Counted from the stretch's first letter, positions 40,797 through 50,204 are shown. The stretch is DNA of 64,000 nt from Vibrio agarivorans (GCF_030409635.1 NZ_JAUFQF010000003.1:70867-134866); one strand, 5' to 3'. The notes: a model not told the origin generated them from the sequence alone. Translations and numbers: made by a program.

Positions 40797-40840
40797 TTGA
40801 CACACTGATTATTCTTGCTATATTTATAGGGTCAGTTAAA
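40797..40840 (+). promoter_or_regulatory. Conserved plasmid promoter for the recombination operon
   Basis: -35 TTGACA (40797-40802), 16-bp spacer, -10 TATATT (40819-40824) in CTATATTTATAG, then GGTCAGTTAAA. It links the 40.9-50.1 kb operon to the 1-24 kb regulon. Confidence 0.85.
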
Positions 40841-40855
40841 CAAAAGGTATCCATC

Positions 40856-42730
40856 ATGATTAATCGCGACTCTGTTCAAAGCATTTTGACGCAACTGGGC
40901 GAAGAGAACATTATTTTACAGACCCCTACAGGTATTGTAGCTAATATTAGTGACTCAGATTACTTTGCTGTTGGGTCACATTCAAAACACGCCATTGACC
41001 CTGCATTGCGCTCTGGTTTGGACTACAAATTTTTCACAGTAGACAAACGAGGTAAGAAAAAATCGAGCGGTATGGACGATGGCTCTCTACTCCATTGCTT
41101 GACATTAGAGCCTGAAACTTTTGACTCTAAGTATGTTTTGCAAAAAAACTATGAAGAAATTCACCGCGACAACGATGCTTTCTTTGTCAATGTCGAAGCG
41201 TTTAAGGCGACAATTTCCGAGCACAACCGCAAGCACAGCGCATTTGCAAAAGAACTTAAGAAAGCAGCAAAGGTATTTAACTCTTCGAGTAGTCAAACTA
41301 AAGAGCTGGAAATCACCGAATATAGTGAGCTGCCTACCGAGTACAAAACAGCAACACTTACTACCGCAGGTAAAACAAAAGCCTTGAAACGATTTGAAGA
41401 ACAAATCCTTGTTCGCATCACTGATTCAGTTCAGGGGGATGAGCTGAAAAGACTCGTAGCTGTTAAGGTCGAAGCCCTGTCTGCTGCGCTTAATGAGCTT
41501 TACACCCAAACTGAGGTTAAAAGTTTCTATAAAGCTGAGCTAGGCGTAAAACGTCAAATCCTGAACTCGCTTATTGATGCAGTGATTGTAAAGCGCACTA
41601 CGATGAGTGCTGATGAGTTTATGGAGTACGTGCCAGAGCAAATCATTGAATCTGCACTGACTCAAGCTAGTAAGAAGAAAGCACTATCCGATTATTCAAA
41701 AACTCAGAAATCGCAAAAACAGCAAATTGACGAAAAACAAGCTATCGATACTTTATATAACGAACTAAAAGCCAACCAAGCTCTAAACGATAGCTGTGAA
41801 GAGTACGCTATTAGCTACCTGACTAAATTACCGAATGTCGGCAATAAGAAGAGCGATAAAGAGGTATTTGAGCTAGACGAATGTATTCAGGCATTTGAGC
41901 GCCTCTACAAAACCAAACCCGTGATTATGACAGAGCTGGTGGAAGCGGATAAATACCGAGCGTCAGAGCAGAAAAAAACGCTAATTAGCCAAGAACAATT
42001 TGATCATGCGATGAGAATTGTTGAGTCAGTTAAGCAACACCCGAGAGCAAGCAAGTACCTATCATTAGATGACAACATGTATGAAGTGGCAATGTTTTGG
42101 AACGAAGAAATCAAACACCCTTCACTACCAAATCAAGTCCGTCAGGTATTGTGCAAATTAAAAGCTGACTTGCTTAACCTCAAATACAACATCATGGCAG
42201 ACCTTAAATTTGTCAGCTCGGTGGATTTCGACAAAATGAGTCGCGATGCTGGCGCGTTCAATTATCACGTCCAAGAAGCCTTCTATAGTCGCGGCTTTAA
42301 CAAGGTCTGTGAAAGCTTACCTGATGGTGCTGAAACGTTACTAAAGTTTGTGTTTATCTTTGTAGAGAAAGATGCACCTGAGCTTGGTAAAGAAGAAACG
42401 AAGCCTATTCGTATTCGTGTTGGTGTTTACAAGCCCCATCACCGCGAACGGGCGAATCAACTCATCGATGCAAGTTTCTTAGAAATCGAACATTGGACTG
42501 ATGACGATATTTTCACGGGGTTTGAGGACGAAGAGATGTTAGACGTACCTGCCTATCAAGTTAAGCGAGAGATGGAATTTATCTCATCTCATAAGGCACA
42601 CATGAACAAAAAAGCGGAAGCGCAGAACGAGCAACCACAAATCGCTCGTTCGCAACACGAAAGCGAAAGTGAATATCCAAGCTTTAATGCATTGATGACT
42701 TCCAACTCTTCAAAATCAAATGCCGCTTAG
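40856..42730 (+). CDS. RecE-like exonuclease with large insertion, 624 aa
   Basis: N-terminal SSGMDDGSLLHCLTLEPETF (about 62-81) and C-terminal KADLLNLKYNIMADLKFVSS, followed by FNYHVQEAFYSRGF, match the RecE (exonuclease VIII) nuclease; D449 and K451 form the DxK of the PD-(D/E)xK site, and E in NMYEVAMFW is the upstream acidic residue. Between these blocks (about 90-380) is a long helical, Lys-rich insertion not expected in RecE. It would degrade one strand of DNA ends for RecT-mediated annealing. A dispersed motif copy lies at 41135-41149. AAAGG site, conserved promoter upstream. Confidence 0.7.
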   Translation: MINRDSVQSILTQLGEENIILQTPTGIVANISDSDYFAVGSHSKHAIDPALRSGLDYKFFTVDKRGKKKSSGMDDGSLLHCLTLEPETFDSKYVLQKNYEEIHRDNDAFFVNVEAFKATISEHNRKHSAFAKELKKAAKVFNSSSSQTKELEITEYSELPTEYKTATLTTAGKTKALKRFEEQILVRITDSVQGDELKRLVAVKVEALSAALNELYTQTEVKSFYKAELGVKRQILNSLIDAVIVKRTTMSADEFMEYVPEQIIESALTQASKKKALSDYSKTQKSQKQQIDEKQAIDTLYNELKANQALNDSCEEYAISYLTKLPNVGNKKSDKEVFELDECIQAFERLYKTKPVIMTELVEADKYRASEQKKTLISQEQFDHAMRIVESVKQHPRASKYLSLDDNMYEVAMFWNEEIKHPSLPNQVRQVLCKLKADLLNLKYNIMADLKFVSSVDFDKMSRDAGAFNYHVQEAFYSRGFNKVCESLPDGAETLLKFVFIFVEKDAPELGKEETKPIRIRVGVYKPHHRERANQLIDASFLEIEHWTDDDIFTGFEDEEMLDVPAYQVKREMEFISSHKAHMNKKAEAQNEQPQIARSQHESESEYPSFNALMTSNSSKSNAA

Positions 42731-42739
42731 GGGTCTAAA

Positions 42740-43612
42740 ATGAAAAAATGGCTTAATCCAGATTACATCCAAACATTGCGTACGTTAGCTCAGATGTACG
42801 CTCGCAGCAAAGATGTCCGAGAAGAATTCTACGGAGATGAAGCGACCATATTTTCTCTGCTAATGAAAGCGGATGCTTGGAACGTCACGCCCGACTATGT
42901 TCTACAAGGTAGCTTCTATGACCAGTATGGTGTAATTGCCCATACTGGTAAGCTTCTACGCTTGGTTTTGGAAAACAACAATGAAATCTCTTCGATTAAA
43001 GTAACTGAGATTGGTTCTTGGGAGAAGATTGCCAAACAGTACTCTGTTGTAAGCATGGATGGAGGTAAGCCTGTTTACCAAGAGTCTTGGGATAAAGCAA
43101 TAGCTGCGGAACTTGGATTAGCTGTAAGCATCGAGTTCTACGACACAACGTTAGAACCTATTGAGTATAAATTGATGCTCACTGACATTGATCCCACAGT
43201 TAAGAAACTAAACCCAAACTGGATTACGTCACCGCGAACGCAGCTAGAAAACACGATGCTACGCGATCTTGCCCATACGCGATTATACCGCTACATCAAT
43301 TCTCTGAACATGGATGATGCAGAGCTAGAGAAGCACGATGCGAAAGTGTTAAATAATCAGACCCCCACCCTCGCTACAGCATCAACAGAGCAGCAGGACA
43401 CTACTAAGCCTATGAGCGTGATTGCTTTGGCTACAGATGTGCAGAAAAGAATGATAAAAGCGCTAAGCGATGGTGAAGATAATATCACTGGTCTCATGGA
43501 TGAGCTGGTGGCATTAATTAAGGCTAAAGGTCAGAGTCTTTCTGACCAAGAACGATACCACCTAGAAGCTATTTATAACGAATGCAGAGACATCATTGTT
43601 GCGGCAGCATAA
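42740..43612 (+). CDS. RecT-like single-strand annealing protein
   Basis: 290 residues. Matches RecT-type annealases in MKADAWNVTPDYVLQGSFYDQYGVIAHTGKLLRLV, IGSWEKIAKQYSV and WITSPRTQLENTMLRDLAHTRLY. Ten bases after the RecE-like gene: a recET pair for plasmid recombination. The frame stays open past its TAA through the 36-bp repeats (NCLNETTLKGEQ repeated). Confidence 0.7.
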   Translation: MKKWLNPDYIQTLRTLAQMYARSKDVREEFYGDEATIFSLLMKADAWNVTPDYVLQGSFYDQYGVIAHTGKLLRLVLENNNEISSIKVTEIGSWEKIAKQYSVVSMDGGKPVYQESWDKAIAAELGLAVSIEFYDTTLEPIEYKLMLTDIDPTVKKLNPNWITSPRTQLENTMLRDLAHTRLYRYINSLNMDDAELEKHDAKVLNNQTPTLATASTEQQDTTKPMSVIALATDVQKRMIKALSDGEDNITGLMDELVALIKAKGQSLSDQERYHLEAIYNECRDIIVAAA

Positions 43613-43893
43613 AACTGTCTCAATGAGACAACTTTAAAGGGTGAGCAAAACTGTCTCAATGAGACAACTTTAAAGGGTGAGCAAAACTGTCTCAATGAGA
43701 CAACTTTGAAGGGTGAGCAAAACTGTCTCAATGAGACAACTTTGAAGGGTGAGCAAAACTGTCTCAATGAGACAACTTTAAAGGGTGAGCAAAACTGTCT
43801 CAATGAGACAACTTTGAAGGGTGAGCAAAACTGTCTCAATGAGACAACTTTGAAGGGTGAGCAAAACTGTCTCAATGAGACAACTATAAAGGA
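43611..43893. repeat. Eight tandem 36-bp repeats, each with a 7-bp inverted repeat
   Basis: Unit AAAACTGTCTCAATGAGACA + ACTTTAAAGGGTGAGC, starting at 43611, 43647, 43683, 43719, 43755, 43791, 43827 and 43863. Each holds the perfect palindrome TGTCTCA-A-TGAGACA. Copies differ only at one A/G position (ACTTTAAAG/ACTTTGAAG), and the last copy degenerates at its 3' end. Architecture matches F sopC (tandem 43-bp units with 7-bp inverted repeats, bound by SopB), so this is a candidate ParB centromere. It lies between the recT-like and helicase genes and is transcribed with them. Confidence 0.85.
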
Positions 43894-43907
43894 AAAAAGG
43901 AAAGGTT

Positions 43908-45443
43908 ATGTTATTTAGAGGTCACGAGATAAGCCAAGAGCAGGATTTTGCTAGAAGTCAATTCATGCGACTTAAGCGTGGTGAACTGCTTACTCTAAAT
44001 TCGGGGGCTGGTGCTTCAAAGACATACACATGTAACCTGTTGCTTTCCTCCCTTGACCACGAAGACAAATGTCTTGTGATTGCATTTAACAGACTCATCG
44101 TTGATGAGATGCGCTCAACGTTCGGTAAGAATGTGGATGTACTCACAAGTCATGAGCTAGCTAGAAAGTACATTAAGAAATATTCATCATCTCGACTTGA
44201 ACGACCACTATTACCGAAAATGATTACGGAGAAAATTGAAATACCTGCGTTTATTGGCGCAATTGACGCATTAACTTTTTCTCAAAAACTTTTAACAGGT
44301 CTTAAGAAGTATGCGAATTCGGAAGTGCTCAGCATTACTGAATTTGCTAATGACAATGCGAAGGAGTTGCTTAAAAGTCATAATAAAGGTGAGATTGTTT
44401 CTTACGTCATGTACCTGAAACGGTTATGGGATGAACTGACTCTGAGTGATTCGACCCTACCTATCATCCATGATGTTTACCTAAAAGAATTTGTTTTAAA
44501 AGTAGCGGCAGGTGAGATTAATTTAGAAGAATATAAAGCAGTCGTTCTGGATGAGGCTCAAGACAGCGCACCAATAGTGAAGCTATTATTCTCAACTATT
44601 AGTACAATGAAGCTCGCTGCAGGTGATACCCACCAATCTATCTACGAATGGCGTGGGGCTGTAAATGTGATGAACGAATTAGGTTTAAAATCAACGTACA
44701 CCGCTGAACTGAGTACCTGTTACCGATTCGGACAGTCGATAGCCGACCTCGCTAATTCACTGATTGAAGAGTACAAAGGGACAAGCCCAAAATTCAAAGG
44801 AAACCCAAACAAGCAAAGTACTATTAAAACATCATCGGTAGTTGAAAATAAGGAGCTATGGCTATTTAGAACCAACGCTGAATTGATTAGTGAATTGATT
44901 TATGCGACACAGCAAGGTGTAAAATGCCACCTGCTTCGCGATAATAAAAACATGATTAAGCTATTGGACGAAGCCTACTCCTTATATCAAAACAAGCCTG
45001 TTAAATCTGGGGTATTACGCCTATTTGATTCATGGGCAGAATTTGAAGCGTTTGCAACTAGTGGTGATGGTGGCGAATATAAGAGTTTTGTAAATGCTGT
45101 TCTCAATCATGGGTTCGAGGCAATTAAGCAAGTGATCCAAGAGTCACTAAATACTGATATTACGGAAGCTCAGCGCTTATTTTCGACAGCTCATGCTTGT
45201 AAAGGGATTGAGCATAACCATGTCGTACTGCACAGCGACTTCGATAAGTTCATTGAGAAAAGTCATGCGGCTAGCTTAGAGCAGGAAGTGAACTTGCTAT
45301 ATGTTGCTCTAACAAGAGCAATCAAGACGCTGGATATTAGTCGATGCAAAGTCCTGACTAAACTGCTGATGAAAAAAAATGAACGCATGAACAATATTGC
45401 GATGGAAAATAAACGTAAGGAACTAGCCCTGCTGGGGATATGA
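43908..45443 (+). CDS. UvrD/Rep-type superfamily 1 helicase, 511 aa
   Basis: Walker A variant NSGAGASKTY (31-40; G before K replaced by S), CLVIAFNRLIVDEM (motif Ia region), VVLDEAQDSAP (motif II, about 211-221), AGDTHQSIYEWRGA (motif III), STCYRFGQSIADLAN (motif IV), STAHACKGIEHNHVVL (motif V) and LLYVALTRAIKTLDI (motif VI). DNA-unwinding ATPase in the recombination operon. AAGGAAAGG ribosome binding site lies right after the repeat array. Confidence 0.85.
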   Translation: MLFRGHEISQEQDFARSQFMRLKRGELLTLNSGAGASKTYTCNLLLSSLDHEDKCLVIAFNRLIVDEMRSTFGKNVDVLTSHELARKYIKKYSSSRLERPLLPKMITEKIEIPAFIGAIDALTFSQKLLTGLKKYANSEVLSITEFANDNAKELLKSHNKGEIVSYVMYLKRLWDELTLSDSTLPIIHDVYLKEFVLKVAAGEINLEEYKAVVLDEAQDSAPIVKLLFSTISTMKLAAGDTHQSIYEWRGAVNVMNELGLKSTYTAELSTCYRFGQSIADLANSLIEEYKGTSPKFKGNPNKQSTIKTSSVVENKELWLFRTNAELISELIYATQQGVKCHLLRDNKNMIKLLDEAYSLYQNKPVKSGVLRLFDSWAEFEAFATSGDGGEYKSFVNAVLNHGFEAIKQVIQESLNTDITEAQRLFSTAHACKGIEHNHVVLHSDFDKFIEKSHAASLEQEVNLLYVALTRAIKTLDISRCKVLTKLLMKKNERMNNIAMENKRKELALLGI

Positions 45444-45444
45444 G

Positions 45445-45936
45445 ATGCAAATGGAATATGGGGAAGTCGTACAGGTGTTCTCACACAACGCTCAACTTCA
45501 ATTACAACGACATGTCGTTCAGAGAAAGAGTGAAGTGTTACACACAGTCAGAATAACCTTAGCACCGAGACAGCATAGCCAAACCGACTTTTCTAAAAAA
45601 ATAATTATGGACTTGGAAGAGCATCAATTGTCTACCCTGTGTCTGTCGTTGATGGGGTTAATCAAAAATAACAAGATTGATGGAGTGAAGGGCGAAGGAC
45701 GTAACAATAAAATCGCCTATATCAACATAAACCCTGACGAAACGATAAACATAAATATAAGCAATGATACTGGAAAAAGACAATCGCTCAGTATCGTATT
45801 TGGGCAAGAACACAGATATAAGCTACTGCGACTGGCAGTGACTCAATTGACAAAAAACTCCGTTGGTTATAAACAAACAGTCGGGGATACCTTAAATATA
45901 CTTAAAGCAAGTGTCATAGGGAGTGTGAAACGATGA
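45445..45936 (+). CDS. Hypothetical protein, 163 aa
   Basis: Not recognised. Beta-rich, basic (VVQRKSEVLHTVRITLAPRQ; KIAYININPDETININI). Starts one base after the helicase stop and overlaps the next gene by four bases, so tightly coupled. A DNA-binding role is possible but unproven. Confidence 0.55.
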   Translation: MQMEYGEVVQVFSHNAQLQLQRHVVQRKSEVLHTVRITLAPRQHSQTDFSKKIIMDLEEHQLSTLCLSLMGLIKNNKIDGVKGEGRNNKIAYININPDETININISNDTGKRQSLSIVFGQEHRYKLLRLAVTQLTKNSVGYKQTVGDTLNILKASVIGSVKR

Positions 45937-46808
45937 TTGCGAAACCAATATATACAACAGGAAGACTCATTGCTGTAGGTGCAACCGCTATCGCTGCCTT
46001 AAGCTTTCTACTAATGATTGCAGTTAATTTGATCGCAATTATCAACTTTGATGCCATCAACAACTTGTACACGGAGAAAAGTGTCATTGATGGTGAAATT
46101 TCCACAGTTGGTTTGGTGGATGGATTGAATCATCTTATGACCCTTTTGTGGGTAGATGGGGGTATTACCTCATTACTTATTCTTGAATCGTTCCAATATG
46201 GTGACTTCTCTATACTGCCTCTTTTGTATCTATTGCTAGTCAGTTTTCTTTATGAACGTTCGCGCCAGTCAAAGAGTCGGGCAAATAGAACGACATACAG
46301 TTCATTGTTATGTTTACTTGTGTATATGACAATCAACGTGAATGTAGCTCAAATAGGGGATTGGAGAGCAGCGTTGACACTACAGCCGTATCATGTGGCT
46401 GAGCTTGTGAATTACTCGTATTGGGAAAGCATCAAACACTGGCTCGATACAATATCAGGATATGGTATAGCAACCTTAGCTGTCATTGCTATTGCTATTG
46501 TTTATACGGCTATGAAATCCCATGTCATAGCAAAAGAGTTTTCAACAGGCAAAGCCACATTTGGTAGTTTGCTGACGGGATGTGGGTTAGCTGTTGCAGC
46601 TCCATATCGATTATCACAAGCTTACGACATTACTCTCAATCCCGAGATAAAAGACAAAACAGATGATGTTCGAGAGCATGTTCTCACATCGTTTAAAATC
46701 AACACTCACAACGCACAAGTAATAAATCAGAAACTTGAGCGAGTTGGGCTTACAAGCCTAAGTGATCATTCTGCGTCATATATTATCGAAGCAGTAAAAG
46801 ATAAATAA
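45933..46808 (+). CDS. Integral membrane protein, 291 aa
   Basis: Hydrophobic segments near residues 8-36, 60-85 (weaker), 88-108, 121-140 and 170-195, then a soluble C-terminal tail. Family not recognised. Odd neighbour for recombination genes; overlaps the upstream gene by four bases. Confidence 0.6.
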   Translation: MIAKPIYTTGRLIAVGATAIAALSFLLMIAVNLIAIINFDAINNLYTEKSVIDGEISTVGLVDGLNHLMTLLWVDGGITSLLILESFQYGDFSILPLLYLLLVSFLYERSRQSKSRANRTTYSSLLCLLVYMTINVNVAQIGDWRAALTLQPYHVAELVNYSYWESIKHWLDTISGYGIATLAVIAIAIVYTAMKSHVIAKEFSTGKATFGSLLTGCGLAVAAPYRLSQAYDITLNPEIKDKTDDVREHVLTSFKINTHNAQVINQKLERVGLTSLSDHSASYIIEAVKDK

Positions 46809-46817
46809 GGTACAAAA

Positions 46818-48620
46818 ATGCAGATCTTAAAATTAGACAAAACGCCAATCGCTCCTAGTCAGAAGCTCAGTCAACTGTACTTATCGACTAATGGGGCGTC
46901 ACCTAGCGAATGCATTGATAAAGCAGTCATGATTAGTGCTCTGAATATTGATGACGCATTGATGAGTGTAAAACACAAAATAACCCGTGAATATCTCAAC
47001 GAAAAAGAACCGACCCTGTGGAGGCTAGGGGCAATCGGCAGTGAGCCACAGTGGGTGAAAGTCGATGACAATAATGAATACTACCACAACGTCTTCAAAG
47101 AAGTTGCTCAAACCATTAATAAGCTGAAAGCTGCTTTTCAAGAAGATATTAACGAACTGACAAAAACAAAGGTGCTCAAGGCGATCATCAAAGACGTTTA
47201 CGTTAAAAACACACCGAGCTTACGAAGCGCCCCTGCGGTTTACATGCTGGAAAAGGCGTTTGAACTGTCAGGTGATATGAACTCAAAAGTTTTTTTCAAA
47301 AAGTTAGGTGAAGAACGTCTAAGTCGAAGAAATGCATTTACCATGACGTCAATAAAGGCGCTCATATGCGATTTGGTCGATAGAGAGTTGGTCATTTCCC
47401 ATAAGTCTAAATTCGATGCTGATGAGCAAATGTCCTTAGAGGGAGAAGCTCATCAACACGGAACAATCAGCTACGGTACTAAACAATACCCTGAATTCTA
47501 TTATCGCATTCACTCTGAGAGTGACCTACCACCGTTACTTGAAAAAGATTATGAATTGCAAAAGCCTCTATGGAAAATAGAGATTGGAGAAAGTGAGAAA
47601 TTTTTTACTGACTTGAATCTCAGCCAATCTGATAACTTTGCCGAGCTAATTGCACAACAGGGTAGCTTACCAGTTCGCCAAGCTATTCATCAGGACATTG
47701 TTGGGAAGAAAGACTTGAGCAGCATTTTTGATAGTAAAGCGCACCTGAACGCAGACGTGGTGGATGCCGCTGCAAAGTTAAAGGTTTCATACCTAAACCA
47801 TGAAGCACAATGGCAAACGTTTAATGCCTCAAAATTACCTGATGTGGGTCGGTTAACCAGCGAACAACGTGAGACCTACACTTTAGCTCGTAAAGCATCA
47901 TTAGCAATGTACGGTCATACTGGTCTGATGGGGTTGTTTGTCCATCCATTAAACAGATATTCCGAACCACTAACCAACCGAGTTGATCTTGATAATTGGG
48001 TGAAATGGTGTGATGAGCATGAGCCTGAGTTTACCACCTACGATGAGCTACATGGTAAAGAAGCGAAACCTTACGTTCAGAAGCGCAAGCGCAGTGTTGA
48101 AGTAAAACATGCGGTAATGAAAAGGCATCAAACGGACGAAAGGCAAAAAGAACTTGAAGTATTATTTGAAAAAATTGCCCCAACCTTCAATGAAGCCCTT
48201 GATGTCGTGCATAAGACATTTGGATTTGACGTTGAAAGCACTGAGCTTACAGCCATTTTCGATACACAAAACAAATTCAAGGAGTTCTATGTAACGGAAG
48301 AAGAAAAGGCTGGAAGTCGCCATTGGTTTATCGAAGTGAATTTGGGTTGTCACTTTAACAAAGTCAACATCGAGCTTGATGACTCAGAGGCAACAATTCT
48401 CTACAAAAACGCGACCCTCGAAATAGATAAGCTGTTCACAGTGGAGCAATACGCTTACCAGAAAGCCATTGAGTGCATTGTTGAAGAGTTGATGAATAAA
48501 CCAAAAGAAATACTTGCAGACATGCTGAATAAAGCAGGACTCGACCAAAACTTGGTAGCTAAAAAGAGATTGCTGATGACTGCTTTTACAAAAAAACTGA
48601 TGAGCGTTGTTCCCAATTGA
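46818..48620 (+). CDS. Hypothetical protein, 600 aa
   Basis: Not recognised. Long, helical, charged soluble protein without a clear ATPase or nuclease motif. Two dispersed motif copies lie within it (47289-47303 encoding VFFKKL and 48583-48597 encoding FTKKL), each in a lysine-rich patch. Its stop codon overlaps the TTG start of the next gene. Confidence 0.55.
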   Translation: MQILKLDKTPIAPSQKLSQLYLSTNGASPSECIDKAVMISALNIDDALMSVKHKITREYLNEKEPTLWRLGAIGSEPQWVKVDDNNEYYHNVFKEVAQTINKLKAAFQEDINELTKTKVLKAIIKDVYVKNTPSLRSAPAVYMLEKAFELSGDMNSKVFFKKLGEERLSRRNAFTMTSIKALICDLVDRELVISHKSKFDADEQMSLEGEAHQHGTISYGTKQYPEFYYRIHSESDLPPLLEKDYELQKPLWKIEIGESEKFFTDLNLSQSDNFAELIAQQGSLPVRQAIHQDIVGKKDLSSIFDSKAHLNADVVDAAAKLKVSYLNHEAQWQTFNASKLPDVGRLTSEQRETYTLARKASLAMYGHTGLMGLFVHPLNRYSEPLTNRVDLDNWVKWCDEHEPEFTTYDELHGKEAKPYVQKRKRSVEVKHAVMKRHQTDERQKELEVLFEKIAPTFNEALDVVHKTFGFDVESTELTAIFDTQNKFKEFYVTEEEKAGSRHWFIEVNLGCHFNKVNIELDDSEATILYKNATLEIDKLFTVEQYAYQKAIECIVEELMNKPKEILADMLNKAGLDQNLVAKKRLLMTAFTKKLMSVVPN

Positions 48621-49105
48621 TTTGCAAAAAGACCATTGCTGCTCTTTCGCAATTAGCCGAGAGTGATAACTGGATCTCACTAAAAGACGAAGCGGCAGTT
48701 CGTTTGCCGTTAGATCAAATAGCCTTTGAGGAATGGCAACCTTCACGTACAGAGCGCTGTAAAAAAGCTGTTGCTAGTGGTGTAAGGCTTCCACCAATAG
48801 AGGTTGTCTACTATCGAATAAAAGGGGAGGCAATTTACTATGCGGTTTCTGATGGCAATCACAGATGCGAAATGAGGCGGCAGCAGGGAGCAAGTGACGT
48901 ACTTGCTAATATCAATGGGGGGTATGACATTGCCCCTAAAAATTACAAAATTTATCGAAAGATGGTGTGGAAAAGAACATCAGATGGAGAATGGAAATGC
49001 ATCAGTTGTGATTATTTGGATGACTGGCTTATAGAGCGTATTAGGGGAATTGGGGTAGGGGAGTATGACATATACAACGGAGAGCGAAGTCAAAACTATC
49101 GATGA
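48617..49105 (+). CDS. ParB/Srx-like nuclease-fold protein, 162 aa
   Basis: Begins at a TTG overlapping the previous stop. ParB-like core: LPLDQIAFEEWQPSRTERCKK, GVRLPPIEVVYYRI and the signature AVSDGNHRCEMRRQQGASDV (about 74-93). Stand-alone ParB-fold proteins of this kind are common on mobile elements; some are nucleases or CTP-binding. No helix-turn-helix follows, so it is unlikely to be a partition protein. Overlaps the next gene by 41 bases. Confidence 0.65.
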   Translation: MICKKTIAALSQLAESDNWISLKDEAAVRLPLDQIAFEEWQPSRTERCKKAVASGVRLPPIEVVYYRIKGEAIYYAVSDGNHRCEMRRQQGASDVLANINGGYDIAPKNYKIYRKMVWKRTSDGEWKCISCDYLDDWLIERIRGIGVGEYDIYNGERSQNYR

Positions 49106-50081
49106 AGTTTTTGCTGATGTCCAGATGATCAGCAATAAATTGAACACACTGCAAGCACACTTGGTCGAATGTGAGGTGTATTATGCCAACGTAGCTGTTC
49201 TACCTCGTGCTGCGGTAAATGAAGACGGGTACGACACCGTTTTCGATCCTCTGACGTCAGTGAAATTAATACGTTTAGAAGGCAAAGAAGCTGCTTTACA
49301 TGCAATTGAACAAATAGATTTTCAATATCGAAGTAAAGATGGGTTTAACACCACAAACGAAACGCTGTCACAGATAGCTGCAAGGCGGAGTGTGGGCATT
49401 GTCCATTTAAAGCCAAATTCTGAGGAACACACAACCCTCATCAATGACTTGGTTGCTGAAATCAATACGATGAAAAGAACGCTAAAACAAGACCTTCAAC
49501 CGTTGTTTGCAAATACAATGCAGCGAACGAGATTGTTCTATAAGCATTTCTTTCCAGACATCCTGCCAAAATCGATCACCAAGCTAATAAGGTTAGCTGA
49601 TGCTGATGCTTGTCGAATCCATTTTAGTTGGTTAAACCAAGGCTACACTACTGAAAAAATGGATCGGAAGAGAGCAATAGAATACATCGACAAAATTAAC
49701 TCACGAAAGCTCAGTAATAATCCAGAATTAGGACTTACCCTAGACCAGCTCAACAAAAATGACATTCAAAAGTTGGGGAACTATCAGAAGTTCTATCGGA
49801 TTTTTCCAGCTAAGATGAATCCACGACAGCAAATCACACGCGATGTAGGTGGCAATAGGAAACAAATGCAGCCACAACGTGCTGTATCTCCAATTCTATA
49901 CATAGGTGAAAAGCCGTTAGAGCACTATGGGGTATTGCATGACCTGAACACGCTAGATGAACTCAGAAAATGCAGTAATAAAGCAAGAGTGGAACACCTA
50001 GCCGCAATCGAGGCTTATGGACTGTACTGTTTTGATACTGTCGAGCGACAAAATAGGGGAAAGTTCACGAATTATGAGTAA
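49065..50081 (+). CDS. Hypothetical protein, 338 aa
   Basis: Not recognised. Strong GGGGAG ribosome binding site. Soluble, helical, basic C-terminal half (PRQQITRDVGGNRKQMQPQR). Last gene of the 40.9-50.1 kb operon, followed by the terminator at 50147-50180. Confidence 0.55.
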   Translation: MTYTTESEVKTIDEVFADVQMISNKLNTLQAHLVECEVYYANVAVLPRAAVNEDGYDTVFDPLTSVKLIRLEGKEAALHAIEQIDFQYRSKDGFNTTNETLSQIAARRSVGIVHLKPNSEEHTTLINDLVAEINTMKRTLKQDLQPLFANTMQRTRLFYKHFFPDILPKSITKLIRLADADACRIHFSWLNQGYTTEKMDRKRAIEYIDKINSRKLSNNPELGLTLDQLNKNDIQKLGNYQKFYRIFPAKMNPRQQITRDVGGNRKQMQPQRAVSPILYIGEKPLEHYGVLHDLNTLDELRKCSNKARVEHLAAIEAYGLYCFDTVERQNRGKFTNYE

Positions 50082-50146
50082 AATTGAGTAAGAAAATGGT
50101 AAGTTTCGATTAGAAATTGAAGTATTAACATTAGAAAAAACGAAAA

Positions 50147-50180
50147 CCGCAATTATAGTCAGCTATGATTGCGGTTTTTT
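50147..50180 (+). terminator. Rho-independent terminator of the recombination operon
   Basis: AACCGCAAT / ATTGCGGTT stem followed by T6. The T tract forms part of a near-match to the dispersed motif (GTTTTTTCTAAAAG). Confidence 0.85.
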
Positions 50181-50204
50181 CTAAAAGTACGTACCTAAAA
50201 CTCC

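Noticed and set aside
43611..43893. CRISPR array
   Set aside because: Regular 36-bp period, but the segments between the palindromes are identical, so there are no spacers, and no cas genes are present.
43573..43918. Repeat-encoded proteins on both strands (100 and 70 residues)
   Set aside because: They are open only because a 36-bp unit has no stop in those frames; neither has a convincing start signal.
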